Source: Delphinapterus leucas
Taxonomy: Eukaryota > Chordata > Mammalia > Artiodactyla > Monodontidae
Length of the DNA: 64,000 bases
Direction: 5' to 3'
Assembly (NCBI RefSeq): GCF_002288925.2
Contig: NW_022098031.1
Coordinates: forward strand, 14,653,824-14,717,823
Part shown: piece by piece, positions 11,260 through 23,642 of the stretch
Layout: each line of letters begins with the position of its first letter
Position numbering within the stretch: the first letter of the stretch is position 1
Position numbers and translations under genes: made by a program
Notes under the pieces: model-generated
Seen by the model: the letters and a program-made list of their open reading frames with translations, nothing else
Database searches by the model: none
What the model was told of the DNA's origin: nothing

Positions 11260-11900
11260 ACACTTAATCTTCCAGTCTCTCACTTATTGTAATCTGTTTT
11301 CTGTTCCCAAATCTCTCTACTAAAACTCTTACAAATGATCCAACCCCGTGACCATTTTTATTAATTTATTTCAACTTTTCTGTTGACTATTTCCTTCCTC
11401 CTTGAAATTCCTCTCTTGACTCTGACCCTGTGTTATCCTCAAAATCCTTTTATTTTTTTTGATGACTACTCTGTCTTCACTGCACTCCTACTTTTGTTCT
11501 CTTTACCATGTCTTCCCCAAGGCTGCCTTCTTAGCCACCTGGCTTTCTGTTTTCTGCACTTGCTCTCAGTAATTATTTCCATGGCTTCAACACTCATTTC
11601 TATGAAGATAATCTCCCATTCTCTACTTCTGGTTCTAAAATTCTGTACTCCTAACTTGTGTTACAAGACACCTACACATCTCACCAGCATGTCAACTCTT
11701 AACATGTCCAGAACCAAAGTCGTGATCTTACCCACAAAATACATCTCCCTCCTGATGTGGCTATTTCTACCAATGCATTCGACTCCTCAACATAACTCAG
11801 TGCTCTTAGGGTCAGTTTGTTGCTTTCATGTTCAATTTCAGCATAGTGCTGTCACATATATCTTTTCTGTTCCTTTCCTTATTTCCTCTACCTTACATTA
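11260..11900. repeat. L2-like LINE stretch
   Basis: Pyrimidine-rich, L2-like composition and phrasing (coding-like short frames, CTTTCCTTATTTCC-type endings). Diverged, so assignment is tentative. Confidence 0.4.
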
Positions 11901-12456
11901 GGCTTTCAAAGCTTCTCTCATGGACTTACTGAAGGAAACATCCATTTCTTGAAAGTTATCTTTAGGTTGTGAGACTGCAGGTGATTTTTGTTATCTTCCT
12001 TGTACCTTTTTGGATTTAAAAAAAAATTCACAGTGAACATGTAGTCCATTCATTAAAAAATTTTTTTAAAAACTGACTATAATAAAAGGAAAAAAAGAAA
12101 CAGTTTCATTCACTCTTTGAGAATTTATTGAATGCTACCTCCCTCAAGAAGTGTTTCCACATTTCCATAACCAGGCTTATTTGATCATTTCTTTGATGTT
12201 GTGCTTTTTTTCTCATACCTCTCATGTCATTAATATATTTTAATATGTTTTTGTTTTGTATTAAATTTGTGTGGTTGTCTTACTCACCTATTAGTCAATT
12301 CTTGAAGACTGAAAATAAGTTTTATCCTGATTCTGTTTATGGGTAATAATTTCTCTGTAAATATCTGTGAAATGTATTGAATTGAACCCAAATAATATAA
12401 TATGAGCTGATAACCACTGAGTTCTGTGTCAGATTCTCTTATTTGTCTCAAAGCTT

Positions 12457-12610
12457 ATTAAGCCTAGTGTCATTGTCACCAAAAGCTCATTCATGATGGG
12501 TTTCCTGGACGAGAAAGAAGTCAGAAAATAGGTCAGGTGAGCTGTCTTTATTGGGTTCTAGTCCAATCATTGGTTTCTTTTAGAGTAAGTGGGTGTGAAG
12601 CAGGAAGCCT
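12457..12610 (+). repeat. Unassigned diverged repeat, copy A
   Basis: Shares TTAAGCCTAGT, ATCACCAAAAGCTCATT-like, CTGTCTTT and AAGTGGGT blocks in the same order with 14218-14352. Family not recognised. Confidence 0.6.
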
Positions 12611-13214
12611 GAGGCAGAACAGAGCACTGGGGCATTATTTAGTAAAAGAAAAAGTTGTTTGTTTTAATCCAAGGCATTTGCATGTTTCCTTAGACTTTAT
12701 CATAATGATACCTCCTCTTCTCTATATGTCAGTTGACTGCTAATGTTGTAGATATTTAAATGGTCAGTATCCATTAATACTAAGTAGAAATACCAAGGGA
12801 TTCCTAATTCAGACACCTTTAAAAGTGCAGGTTCTATTTACCTACTACAGGCTTCAAGTATCTCTCTATACATACTGTCTTTAGTTTCACGCTGGGAGAT
12901 GGGAACACTTGGGATCCCTAGACCCACTGAAGGGTACTTCTAGTTTGAAATCCTTACAGGATTCTTATGACCTATGGCCCACTGCTCATTTCTCCACCAA
13001 AAATGCAACTAAAAAAAAAAAAGGTAAAAATGTCATTCTTTTGTTTGTATATTTGTGCATGTAGATTAGATGTTGTCTTGAGCCTTAATCTAAAGTTTAA
13101 AAAGTTAGGCTAGCACCCAACAAGGAAGAGTTTAATATTACTACTTTGTATATGGGGAACTAAATGACCATATATGTACCAGGAAATCACATACTTGTTC
13201 AATTTATTTTTAAA

Positions 13215-13560
13215 ACACTTACACATTGTCGCTGTGTTCTAGGTACCTGTTATAAGTACTTAGAAACATTGCTAATCCTCATAATAACTCTATGGGGTTG
13301 GTACTATTACCCCGTTTCACAGATCAGGAAACTGGGGCACTGAGCAATTAAGGTAAGTTGTCCAGGAACTCCCTGGCAGTCCAGTGGTTAAGACTCCGTA
13401 CTCTCCCTGCCAAGGGCCCAGGTTTGATCACTGGTTGGGGAACTAGGATCCTGCATGCCGTGCAGTGTGGCCAAATAAATAAAGTTGTACAAGGTAATTT
13501 TTTAAACTACTGAGTGACACCTGGAATTTGAACCACGTCATCTGGCTCTGCAGACCTATG
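13215..13560 (+). repeat. MIR split by a CHR-type SINE
   Basis: MIR core phrases (CCCGTTTCACAGATCAGGAAACTG, read as diverged) run to about 13360 and resume near 13500. A SINE of about 120 bp with head AACTCCCTGGCAGTCCAGTGG fills 13364-13486. Confidence 0.75.
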
Positions 13561-14217
13561 CTCAACACTACTGTCCTAAGGCTACTCTGTTCTTCTGGTT
13601 AAGGAGAGTGCCTTTGGGTATTAGTTCCAGGTAAGTAATGTTCCATTCCTTTGGATAGTTTTATCAAGAAACATCTCTTAAGTGCTTGATTGCATAGGAT
13701 CTGTACCAAATGCTTCCTGAGTTTGGATGGATTTAGAAGATAAGGAATAAATGCTTATGTAGGGTGTATTTATGTTAACTATCCTCATAAAGCTTACCAA
13801 AAGGTAAGGGAATATGGATACTTTGCATGTCTGTAGTGCTTTCAGAACTCATAAGTCATTGCCTTTGCTCCTCACATCAGCTCTTTGGTTAGCAGGGCAT
13901 AAATTAGTACTAGTTTCATTTTACGAATGGTCAAATGAGGCTCAAAAAGGTGAAGTGACTTTCCAAAAATCTCAGATACTGAGCAACAGGATTAGTGCTC
14001 TAATCCAGTTCTCCTGACTCCAAATCCAGGGATCTTTCTCCTATATGAAACCCCTTTCCTGTGATCCGAACTTTGCTGTTACACTGGCAACAGTATAGAA
14101 CAACAAGTGACTGGAAACCAAGATACTGCCTTCTCTGTGTGCCACAAAGTTAAAAATTTAACTGAGCTCACCTTAACCACCAGACCCTTTGTTAAATTCC
14201 CTTCTTCATGTGCAACA

Positions 14218-14352
14218 TTTGTTAAGCCTAGTACCCTTATCACCAAAAGCTCATTTATGGTGGGATTCCTGACAGAGCAGATATGCTGTCTTTTCTGGTC
14301 CTGATCCAGTAATTCTGTTTCTTAGTCCCAGGAAGTGGGTATGGAACAGGGA
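14218..14352 (+). repeat. Unassigned diverged repeat, copy B
   Basis: Second member of the direct pair with 12457-12610, about 1.76 kb away. The pair could be two LTRs of a decayed retroelement or two independent insertions. Confidence 0.6.
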
Positions 14353-14433
14353 GCCCAAGAGACACGAAATAGCAGTCTGGACTGATGCCTTTCCCCACTT
14401 TCCTCACATTCCACCTCTGCAGTAGCCATTTAC

Positions 14434-14449
<16 letters not shown>

Positions 14450-14464
<15 letters not shown>

Positions 14465-14765
14465 AACATCTTTATTGGGGTAAAATTGCTTTACAAATGG
14501 TGTGTTAGTTTCTGCTTTATAACAAAGTGAATCAGTTATACATATACATATGTTCCCATATCTCTTCCCTCTTGCGTCTCCCTCCCCCCCCCCCCCCCCC
14601 TCCCTATCCCACCCCTCCAGGCGGTCACAAAGCACCGAGCTGATATCCCTGTGCCATGCGGCTGCTTCCCACTAGCTATCTACCTTACGTTTGTTAGTGT
14701 ATATATGTCCATGCCTCTCTCTCGCCCTGTCACAGCTCACCCTTCCCCCTCCCCATATCCTCAAG
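14450..14765 (-). mobile_element. L1 3' end, antisense
   Basis: Starts with T-run then AACATCTTTATTGG and contains GTTAGTTTCTGCTTTATAAC, the cetartiodactyl L1 3' region in reverse. It includes a 17-C run at 14584-14600. A near-identical fragment lies at 42758-43055. Confidence 0.85.
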
Positions 14766-15989
14766 TCCGTTCTCCAGTAGGTCTGTGTCTTTATTCCTGT
14801 CTTACCCCTAGGTTCTTTTCAACCACTCTTGTGAGGTGTGGCTATTTGGCAAAGCTGAAGGGCCTTTGCCTTCTGTTGGTTTGAGGCAACAAATTCTAGA
14901 ATGGGTTACATAGCGAATAGTCTTTATTTCAGAGGAAATAGCCATGCCTCTGGGGCTCCAGGTATGAAGTTATGAAGAGTCAGATGTATGATCAGATTCT
15001 AAGAAAACTTTAAATGCTAGGTCATTTAAAATTTTGTCAGCAGGTGGCTCTTCTCTCCTTATTCACCAAATACATTCTCGCCAAAAAAAGAAATATTGTT
15101 TCTACTTCTTTGCTGCTATCGAGTTCCTCAGACTTCTTTAGTCACATCCAAACATTTCTCCTCAGCTCCCTTTTGCAGCGACTTAGTCTACAATAAGTTT
15201 ATGCATTTTAATTTATTTATACTCTCCACAAAGGATTTGAAATTGCTTACAACATACAGTATGCCATAGTAAAATATGAGGAAAAGGAGAATATAAAATG
15301 CAATAAAGAATATGTAATTCGATTCTGGGTTGCAGGTAGCTGGAGCAAATCAAACAAAATATAAATATATGGTTTGCATTACCAGGTCTCTGGGTGAGTG
15401 AGCAGGAAGAGAGAATGACTTTTCTAGGATTTGAAATTAAAATGAAAGTTCTCACCTAGAGTTATTGGAGGCAAGTTTCTGTTGCTGTGTCCTTCTCATC
15501 TCTCTAACCTAATTTATAATAAGTTATTCAGGGTCTGTAAAAACTAAGCCGTACTTTTACTACCCTGCATTCTCCAGGCTGCATGATCAGCATTTCTCAA
15601 CCTCTAAGCTTCAATTTGTTCAAGATGCAGGCTTCACCCATTCATTCATCCTACACAGATTGAGTTCTGACTGCCTACAGGGCGTTGTCCTGGGCACTGG
15701 GAACAGAGACATATCCATTAGGTAGGCTTGGGTGTGCTCAAAACAATTTATAAGATTTTCTTCTGTCTACTCATAAAAATTAGAGAGCTATGCCATGCAG
15801 TGTTATAATCGAATGATAAACCTGTGTGATTGATCTTAATAGGGCTCTAGGATTGTTCTATTTAAAAATAAATCGGTAAATTACATGTCATTCAAGTTTC
15901 TAATAGAAAACCTGACTAAAACCGAGGCTTCCACACAGTTTGTAAGAAATGGCTTGGTCTGCAACAGCTGGAGTAGGCGAGGGTAGGGG

Positions 15990-16620
15990 GCCGGGGTGAG
16001 AGGAGGGCCCAGGATGCTTGCCAGCAAGGAACCTGGGGGACCGGCGTCGCGGCCCGCCCACTGTTTTCTGGGGTTGAGACCAGGATTGGGGGGGAGCGGG
16101 GCGGGGCCGGGAGGGGGGTGGTGATGCTCCAAGGAGACGGACCCAGGATTTGGTCTCCGAATCCCGGGGCCCGGCCCCCAGCGCCCAGGGGTGGCGACGG
16201 CTTTGTGGCGCGCGTGGGTTCTACCGCGGGCGGCGCGGAGGCGGGGCTGCGCGGAGGCGTCCACCACTCTCAGCCCTCGGCCCTGCAGCGGGCGCCCCGC
16301 ATGGCCAGCACCGCGCGGGCCACTTTCCCCGCGCGTAAGAACAGCCGCCTGGACGCGTTCCTGCGGAGGCATCTGCCGGCCCGAGGTCTACGACGCCATC
16401 CGCGCCTACGAGCAGTGCATCGTGGTGTCCGACACGGGGAAACACACCTTAAAGTACGTGCTGCTCAGTGACCGGCTCATCTACCTGACCGAGAACCCGC
16501 TCCAGTCCATCCGGCGAGTCGTGGCGCTCCGGAACATCGCGGCCATTGACCTGGTGAGGCGCGCGGGCGGGCTCGCGAGAACCCCCCCCTGCTTGGGGGG
16601 GTTCTGTATGCACTCCGAAT
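15990..16620 (+). promoter_or_regulatory. CpG-island promoter and first exon region of C12orf56
   Basis: A second CpG-rich block surrounds the C12orf56 start codon at 16301. GC-boxes of GGGGCGGGG type are visible near 16095-16110. It faces away from the XPOT island, so the two genes are divergent and about 7.5 kb apart. Confidence 0.75.
16301..16553 (+). pseudogene. C12orf56: C12orf56 exon 1, frameshifted
   Basis: The function of the C12orf56 product is unknown. From ATG at 16301 the frame reads MASTARATFPARKNSRLDAF and LRRHLP, matching the family N-terminus. The homologous sequence then continues as PEVYDAIRAYEQCIVVSDTG through RVVALRNIAAIDL, but in another frame. The switch falls at about 16378-16379, in CTGCCGGCCCGAG, where one extra G (or C) is present relative to the expected CTGCCGCCCGAG. 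Without correction, translation from 16301 would run in the wrong frame to a stop near 16471. The donor GTGAGG starts at 16554, in phase 0. A sequencing error in this GC-rich stretch is possible, but two further lesions downstream argue for real decay. Confidence 0.85.
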
Positions 16621-17349
16621 AAAGATGCTTTTACCGTTCTCATCTTGTGTACCGGTCATCCCCTGTCCCCTCAAATACAGATTTGGAGAACATAGCCCCC
16701 TATCAGAAGTACGCTTTGACGTCATTCCTAAGTTCATTAAGCATCTAGCCTTGCCAAGCACTGTCTAGACACTGAGGATGCAAAAATGAAATAGGGCGCC
16801 ATCCCAGAAGCTGCTGTGGGAGAGACAGAAAGCCAACACCAGGACAAATAAATGCCATGTGATAAATGCTATTATGCCTTATTTTTTTATTTTTAGGGCT
16901 TAGAGCGTGTTAGGTGCTCAATATGAGTTAAGTGAATAAATGAATTAATCAATGAATGCATGCATGCATTAATGAGATGCGCATGGGACGCCTGGCAATC
17001 TCAGGCAGATCATTCATCCAAACTGGGCTCAGACCATGCTGGGAAAACTTCCTGGAAGGAGTGTCATAAGAGCGGAGCCTTGAAGGAGATACAATCTGTC
17101 CCAGTTTTTAGTGTGCTGCTACTGTATCCCTTTCGTCCAGGAATAGATTTACCTTATAAACCAGCAACAGCTTGAAGCAGTCTCTCTCCAATTACTGTTT
17201 TTCCCCCTTGGCTCCCTTTGTCTGAGCTGCTCTTCAGGTGTGTTCTTCCTTTTTCCATTGGGGACAGGTGTCTAGCCTCGTTTTTCTTTCCTTTGCCCTA
17301 GTCTCTGTGTCCCTCAAGGGAGAGGTTGGCGAGACTCTTGATAGAGCTG

Positions 17350-17360
17350 TTTTTTTATTT

Positions 17361-17391
<31 letters not shown>

Positions 17392-17585
17392 TGCGGTACG
17401 CGGACCTCTCACTGCTGTGGCCTCTCCCGTTGCGGAGCACAGGCTCTGGACGCGCAGGCTCAGCGGCCATGGCTCACGGGCCCAGCTGCTCCGCGGCACG
17501 TGGGATCTTCCCGGACCGGGGCACAAACCCGTGTCCCCTGCATCGGCAGGCGGACTCTCAACCACTGCGCCACCAGGGAAGCCCT
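17350..17585 (-). mobile_element. Short CHR-type SINE
   Basis: The tail has become a TTTA tandem array. TGATAGAGCTGTTTT duplicates the target on both sides. Confidence 0.9.
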
Positions 17586-17667
17586 GATAGAGCTGTTTTG
17601 CCAAGAAAATCATAGCTTGTTTGGAACATGTCTGTAAGAAAATAGTAAAATTAAATGAAAAAAGTAG

Positions 17668-17985
17668 GGCTTCCCTGGTGGCACAGTGGTTAAGAATCCG
17701 CCTGCTAATGCAGGGGACATGGGTTTGAGCCCTGGTCCGGGAAGATCCCACATGCCGCAGAGCAGCTAAGCCCGTGCACCACAACTACGGAGCCTGTGCT
17801 CTAGAACCTGCGAGCCACAACTACTGAAACTCGCGTGCCTAGAGCCCGTGCTCCGCAACAAGCCACTGCAATGAGAAGCCCGTGCACTGAACCGCGGCTA
17901 GAGAAAGCCTGCACGCAGCAATGAAGACCCAATGTAGAGAAAAATAAAAGAATGAATAAAATAAATAAATTAAAAATAAATAAAT
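17668..17985 (+). mobile_element. Long-form CHR SINE
   Basis: Long-form body ending in GAAGACCCAATG and an AAATA-rich tail. AAATGAAAAAAGTA is present on both flanks. Confidence 0.88.
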
Positions 17986-18280
17986 AAATGAAAAAAGTAA
18001 ATGCTTTCTTTTTCTACTTAAAATACCGCCGTGGGCTGATATCACTATGCTAATTTCTTTGCTTTATTTGAGCCAAAGCTGGAAGTAAAACTGCCTTTTC
18101 CTCACTGCTACTGTTTGCATTCTCTTGAACTAAAATTTTTAAAAAATTAAATTTCTGACCAAATGTTTCAGAAAACATTAAACACTCAACTTCTTCTAGT
18201 GTCTGCAGTGTAAACATGTATTCTTTTAACAGAAAATAGTGATTTTAGGATATTGTTACTCTCCCCAAAAAGAGACAGTA

Positions 18281-18674
18281 TACATATTTCAGTAGTTGTT
18301 ATATGTATTTCTTTCTAAGCTGTCAGAATCTGAAAAGTACAGTAAAGCTCCCTAGGCCTCCCAAGCCAAGAATATTACAAAAAGGCATACCAATTTATTT
18401 ATTTATATGAAATACTACATATTTCAGTAGTTGTTATATATATTTCTTTTTAAGCTGTCAGAATCTGCAAAGTACAATAAAGCTCCCTAGGCCTCCCAAG
18501 CCAAGAATATTACAAAAAGGCATACCAATTTATTTATTTATATGAAATACTACATATTTCAGTAGTTGTTATATATATTTCTTTTTAAGCTGTCAGAATC
18601 TGCAAAGTACAATAAAGCTCCCTAGGCCTCCCAAGCCAAGAATATTACAAAAAGGCATACCAATTTATTTAGTT
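18281..18674 (+). repeat. 135-bp tandem triplication
   Basis: TACATATTTCAGTAGTTGTT begins copies at 18281, 18416 and 18551, a constant 135-base period. Copies 2 and 3 are identical over their shared length. Copy 1 differs at several sites, and copy 3 breaks off after CAATTTATTTA. Confidence 0.95.
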
Positions 18675-18677
18675 TAC

Positions 18678-18714
18678 AAGGTAAACTCTGTACTCGATTT
18701 ACAGAGTTTACCTT
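18678..18714. repeat. Perfect 15-bp hairpin
   Basis: AAGGTAAACTCTGTA and its exact reverse complement flank a 7-base loop, immediately after the 135-bp triplication. Confidence 0.9.
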
Positions 18715-18835
18715 TCAGGCATATAGAAGAATGTGTAATGTCTATAAGGGTGCCAAACAAATCTAAGATTTCAGCATTGTTGATAGATTTAAAGTCCATC
18801 TTACACAATATAGTTTAACTTTGTTTAAAGTTGTG

Positions 18836-19318
18836 GTAGGCAGAATAATGGCTCCCAAAAGATATCTCCAGAACCTGTTTTACGTTACATGGCAAAGGGG
18901 AATTACAGTTGCAGATAGAATTAAGGTTGCTAGCTAATCAGCTGACCTAAAATAGGGAGATTATCTTGGATTATCTGCATAGGGCGAATGTAATCACAAA
19001 ATCCTTAAAAGTGGAAAAGGGAGGCAGAAGAAGAGTCAGCAGCAGAGTGATGCAGCATAAGAAAGACTACTGGTTCTGAAGTTGGAAGGGGGCCGCGAAC
19101 CAAGGAATGTGCACAGCCTCTAAAAGCTGGAAAAGGCACAGAAACAGGTTTTTCCCTAGAGCCTCCAGAAAGAATGCAGTCTTGCTGATACCTTGGTTTT
19201 AGACCAGTGAGACCCATATCAGATTTCTGACCCCAGAACTGTAAGAAAATAAGTTTGCGTTGTTTAATACCACAAGTTTATGGTAATGTGTTACAACAGC
19301 AATAGGAATTCAATAAAG
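18836..19318 (+). mobile_element. MaLR (MLT1-type) LTR
   Basis: Typical phrases GGTAGGCAGAATAATGG, CTAGAGCCTCCAGA and GACCCATATCAGA-type, ending near GTTACAACAGCAATAGGAA, identify an old non-autonomous ERVL-MaLR solo LTR. No internal genes are present. Confidence 0.8.
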
Positions 19319-20185
19319 AAGTGTTTTCTCTTATGTTGTTTTAAAATGGGTAATTGTTAAAATGTATTGTTTCAGTGAGAAATAAGTATAATCATGCCAA
19401 GCACAAATGCCTTAATCTCTTTTTCTGGGTTTTTATTATAGTTATTGTTACATTTCAGTGGCTTGTACTAAGCTCCATAGGGTGTGTGAAAAATGGGTGT
19501 CCCCAAATTGCTTTATCTACTGTCAATTAGTAACGAATTAATAACACTATGTCTGTCCTTGGTACCACACAGAGAATTTTGCTGATTTCTATGTTATGTC
19601 ATATATAGTTGTCCTGCTATCTGTTACATTGGATTATATTATCTCAGTGCCGGGCTTTGTTTTTTAGAACTGGTTCCTCCTTTCTTGAAAGATAAACTGT
19701 TTAATCTCCTTTTCTACTAGGGTGCTGTCCTCTTTCTAAGGCTACCTCTTTAGACATACTTTTCCATTCTCAAAGGTCTTCTCATTTTACTGTGCAAGTT
19801 TGTCTCTTGTTATTTAACTTTCAGTTGGCTCAGGTTCCTACTTGGCCTTTGTTTTTACTGTCCTGTCAATAAAGCCCCTACGCAAACCAGTCCTTTATGC
19901 CTCTGGGCCTCTACCCTTCTTGTTCCACATTTGGCCAGATTTCTCCACATAGTTCATGTCTCATATTCCAGTTACACTTAGGATAAAATTTGCAAATATA
20001 CAGATAAAATTCTGTTCTCTCCCCTAAGGAAAAAAATTGAAAGAACAGCAACAAAACGTTAGACCCAGAGTATAGATGTGAGATTTCTGTTCTAGCAAAG
20101 ACAAGTTCCACGTGCACTTGGAGGTCTCAGTAGGTGATTTGTTTTTGTTTTTTCAAAACAAATTAATGTCAGTTTTATTTAAATA

Positions 20186-20400
20186 ATTTTTTTTTTTTTT
20201 TTTTTTTGGCGGTACGCGGGCCTCTCACTGTTGTGGCCTCTCCCGTTGCAGAGCACAGGGTCTGGACACGCAGGCTCAGCGGCCATGGCTCACGGGCCCA
20301 GCCACTCCGCGGCATGTGGGATCTTCCCGGACTGGGGCACGAACCCGTGTCCCCTGCATCGGCAGGCGGACTCTCAACCACTGCGCCACCAGGGAAGCCC
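20186..20400 (-). mobile_element. Short CHR-type SINE
   Basis: Reverse orientation with T-run. TAAATAATTTT duplicates the target. It is inserted next to an L1 3' fragment at about 20440-20545. Confidence 0.9.
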
Positions 20401-20439
20401 TAAATAATTTTATGTAAGTTTTTTAATCATTTATATTTA

Positions 20440-20545
20440 AAATTTAATTATTTTAAAAGTTGATATATGTTAGTTTCCGGTGTACAACACAGTGGTTTGA
20501 TATTTCTATACATTACAAAATGATCACCACTCAGTAGGTGTTTGT
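20440..20545 (-). repeat. L1 3' fragment
   Basis: GTTAGTTTCCGGTGTACAAC followed by CAGTGGTTTGATATTTCTAT is a mammalian L1 3' end in reverse. Confidence 0.65.
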
Positions 20546-21721
20546 TATGGTTCATATCCTAAAAGAAAGGGTTTCCAAGGTTGTTTGGGCAGAGCTTTTG
20601 TGAAAGGCAGATGTTTTCTTTCAAAGTTGCTTTTGAAAGCTCTAGAGTTCTGCTCTTGTCCTGTGCATCACAATACTATTCTTTAAGCCCTTCTAAGATT
20701 AGACACATTTTTCAAGTGTGAGAACCAACTCTCCTGAACAGTGATTTCCTATGGATTCACTCTCCTTCAATGCCATCCCATCACCTACAAAGAAAAAAAA
20801 CCTGTCAACTTCAGCAGCCCTTGTTTCTACTTCTTGCCTTTCTTTGTCCTTGTCCTTTCACCACTTTCCTCAGTGAATATCTCCTCTCCAGCCATCCTGG
20901 GGTCCATGTGGCTTCTTGAACAGGCAGCAAATGCACCTTTATAGCCGGGCCTGTTTGCTTGCAGTGTTTGCTTCCTCCTCCTTCAAGGATGTTCAGAACG
21001 TCGTATCTATAATCTTCCTCCTTCTCTTTCTCCTTTTAAAAATGTAAAAAATATTCTCGGCTCGGACAGAAACAGGTCACAGGCTGTGCCGAAGGGGCCA
21101 CTATAGTTTGCTAACGGATTCCTGCTTTCCCCTTCCCGCATTCAAATCCTACACAGTTTCCAGGCTAAGCCCAAGTTGTTCTTTCTCCAAATCACTTTTC
21201 CTTGACTGAGCCCATGAGAGCAGGTCTTTTGGTCTGTTTTGCTCATTGCTCTATCTGGTTCCTAGAACATTGCCTGATACAGGTGAGATGGCCAATAAAT
21301 ATTTGTTAAATATTCAACATAATCTGTCTCTTTGTTTCTCAGTTTATTATCTGCAATATACATCGGGGCATTTAGTAATACATTTTTATTCAGCTTTTGC
21401 TTTCTACCTGTGTGGACTTGGTCAAGTATATTCATCCTCTACTTTGTGCCTCCATTTCTTCATCTGTGAAATGGAGATAACAGCACCTTCCTTATAGAGC
21501 TGTTGGGAGGATTAACTTCATTAATAGATGAAACACACTTAAAATAGTACTTGGCACATGGGAAGAGCTACATACATGTTTCATTATTATCAATAACCTT
21601 TATTCACATATATTAAGTCAACTAAGTTTCCTGAATCTGTAAGATTGATATTATCTCTTTAGGAGATTTAGTAAATTTGGGGAAAAAATAACTGGTTTTT
21701 GAGCATTATGTATTAGGTGTT

Positions 21722-21878
21722 TTATTTATTTATTTAGGCTGCGCCAGGTCTTATTTGCGGCATGAGGACTCTTAGTTGCAGCATACATGCGGGATCTAGT
21801 TGCCCCACCAGGGATTGAACCCAGGCCCCCTGCATTGGCAGCGTGGAGTCTTACCCACTGGACCACCAGGGAAGTCCC
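21722..21878 (-). mobile_element. CHR-family SINE, short variant
   Basis: Contains the GGGATCTAGTTGCCCCACCA type body and ends GGACCACCAGGGAAGTCCC. TATTAGGTGTTTT is duplicated on both sides. Confidence 0.85.
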
Positions 21879-22599
21879 TATATATTAGGTGTTTTTAAAT
21901 CTCATTTATTCTTTTTGAAAATTTGTGCACTGGGTTTGTCAAGTTTAATATGTTCAAAAACAGAATTCCTGATCTCCACCCCCAAACGTGTTCCTCTCTT
22001 AGCTTTTCCTATTTTAGGAAGCAACATCATCTTCCATTATCTTTAATTCTATCTTTCTTTCACTCTCCTCATCCTACACATCAGTATGTCATCTTGACTT
22101 GTGTAGAAGAGGAAAACGTTTTTCTCAGCCCTCTTAGGGACCCTGGCTAGGTCTGAAAATTTTATATGACATGGGAGCCTTTATAAGGAAATGAAATCTC
22201 AAAGAAGAAACAGTTAAACCTATGTGTGTTTAGTACTAGGTTTAATGAAGAATGGAGAGTCATAGAAAAATGTGATAGTTCAAAAAAGCTAAGGGTAATA
22301 GACTGGGGAAATTTTAGAAAGGCCTGCTTGTTTGGATTTGTCTTAACATCCCTGTCTTGGAGATAAGGATGTTCCTTTCCTCTGGGTATAGGGAGGGCAC
22401 CTCTCTCATGAGGGCCTTAAGACCTGATTCAGGGGAGGAGGGCTGGGGAAGGTCAGAAGGACTTTCTTGCATCTGTGTTTTCTTGAATTCCTTCAGCTCA
22501 AAGTATTCAGTATGCCAAGGCACCATATTTTGGGGTAGTGTGTTCTGAACCCCATCACTTGTCTTCCAAAATATATCTAACTATGACCTTTCCCATTTT

Positions 22600-23230
22600 T
22601 CTTATTCTTTTTTCTAGCACCACTTGTCCAGTCCCTTATCTACACTACTGAAATTGCCTCCAAATTGATTCCTCTCCACATAGCAGTTGGGATGATCCTT
22701 TTAAATAATAATTATAAATTAAATTATATCACTCTTCTGTTTCAAAGTCTGCATGAACTTGCAAACTCCTTATTGCCTATAGGAGCCTCCATGGTTTGAC
22801 CCCTCCATCTCTGACTTACCTCCTACCACTCTTTCCAGAGCTCTTTCTGCTCTTCTTCCTGCCTCAGGGCCTTTGCACCTGCCATCCTATCTGGAACACG
22901 TTTCCTCAGATCTTCAGAGGGTTGATCCCTTCTTGTCAGTCATGTTTCTGAATTCAGCATCACCTCCACAGGGATGCCTTCTGTGTTCACCCAATCTAAA
23001 GTACCATTCCCCCAACACACTTAGCACATCTCTTTGTTTCAAAACACTTACCACTATTAGCAGTATAAGATTAATGTGTTTAGTGATTCATTATTGTCTA
23101 TGTCCCATAGTAAATGTAAGCTCCATGAGAGCAGGACCTTGTTTGTCTTTTCATCCCTGTGTCACTGTGCGTTATATTCCCAGACACATAGCAGATAATC
23201 AATAACTACTTGTAAAACTGGGAGAATGAA
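22600..23230. repeat. L2-like LINE fragment
   Basis: Phrases such as CCTCCATGGTTTGACCCC, CAGGGCCTTTGCACCTGCC and GTCACTGTGCG are typical of L2. Several short open frames arise from it. Confidence 0.7.
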
Positions 23231-23642
23231 TAAGTGAATCAATGGATGCTCAGATCCATCACACAGTTTACCTCTTAGAAAGGGACATATTTCCTTATTT
23301 CCAAATATTGAGGGACTTGGGAGACTGACAACTCATCACACTGGCCAGAGTTAACATAGACAGTTAGTGGCAGAGTCAAGAGTAAATTCCCACGGGTCTC
23401 CTGCTGCTCAGATTCAGCTCTCTTAATGCTTCTTTTGTGTTTGTATGGGATGACCCCTGTGTTGTTTATCTGTGTCATGCATTTTGAGAGATAGTGAGAG
23501 TTATATGAGACCATGTTATGCATACTTCTTTTTATCTTGAGCTTTTTTTCCCTCTATTTTGACTCACTTGTTACATTTCAAAGATCTCACTGTGGGAGGA
23601 AGAAAGAAGTGGTAAACTCTTTATCAGTCATTGTGGCTGTTT

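Larger units (their letters stand above)
9020..15980. other. Intergenic spacer between the XPOT and C12orf56 promoters
   Basis: This roughly 7-kb stretch holds only repeats: MIR-like pieces near 9180-9440, 10290-10480, 13215-13560 and 13815-14040, an L2 stretch, CHR SINEs, an L1 3' end, an ATCATG hexamer run and a pair of related sequences at 12457 and 14218. The 172-residue open frame at 11383-11901 falls inside the L2 stretch and is not supported as a gene. Confidence 0.65.

Noticed and set aside
11383..11901. 172-residue open frame in the intergenic region
   Set aside because: Lies in pyrimidine-rich L2-like sequence, with no splice or promoter context.
18281..18674. CRISPR-like array
   Set aside because: Three adjacent 135-base copies without spacers in a mammalian intron; an ordinary tandem duplication.
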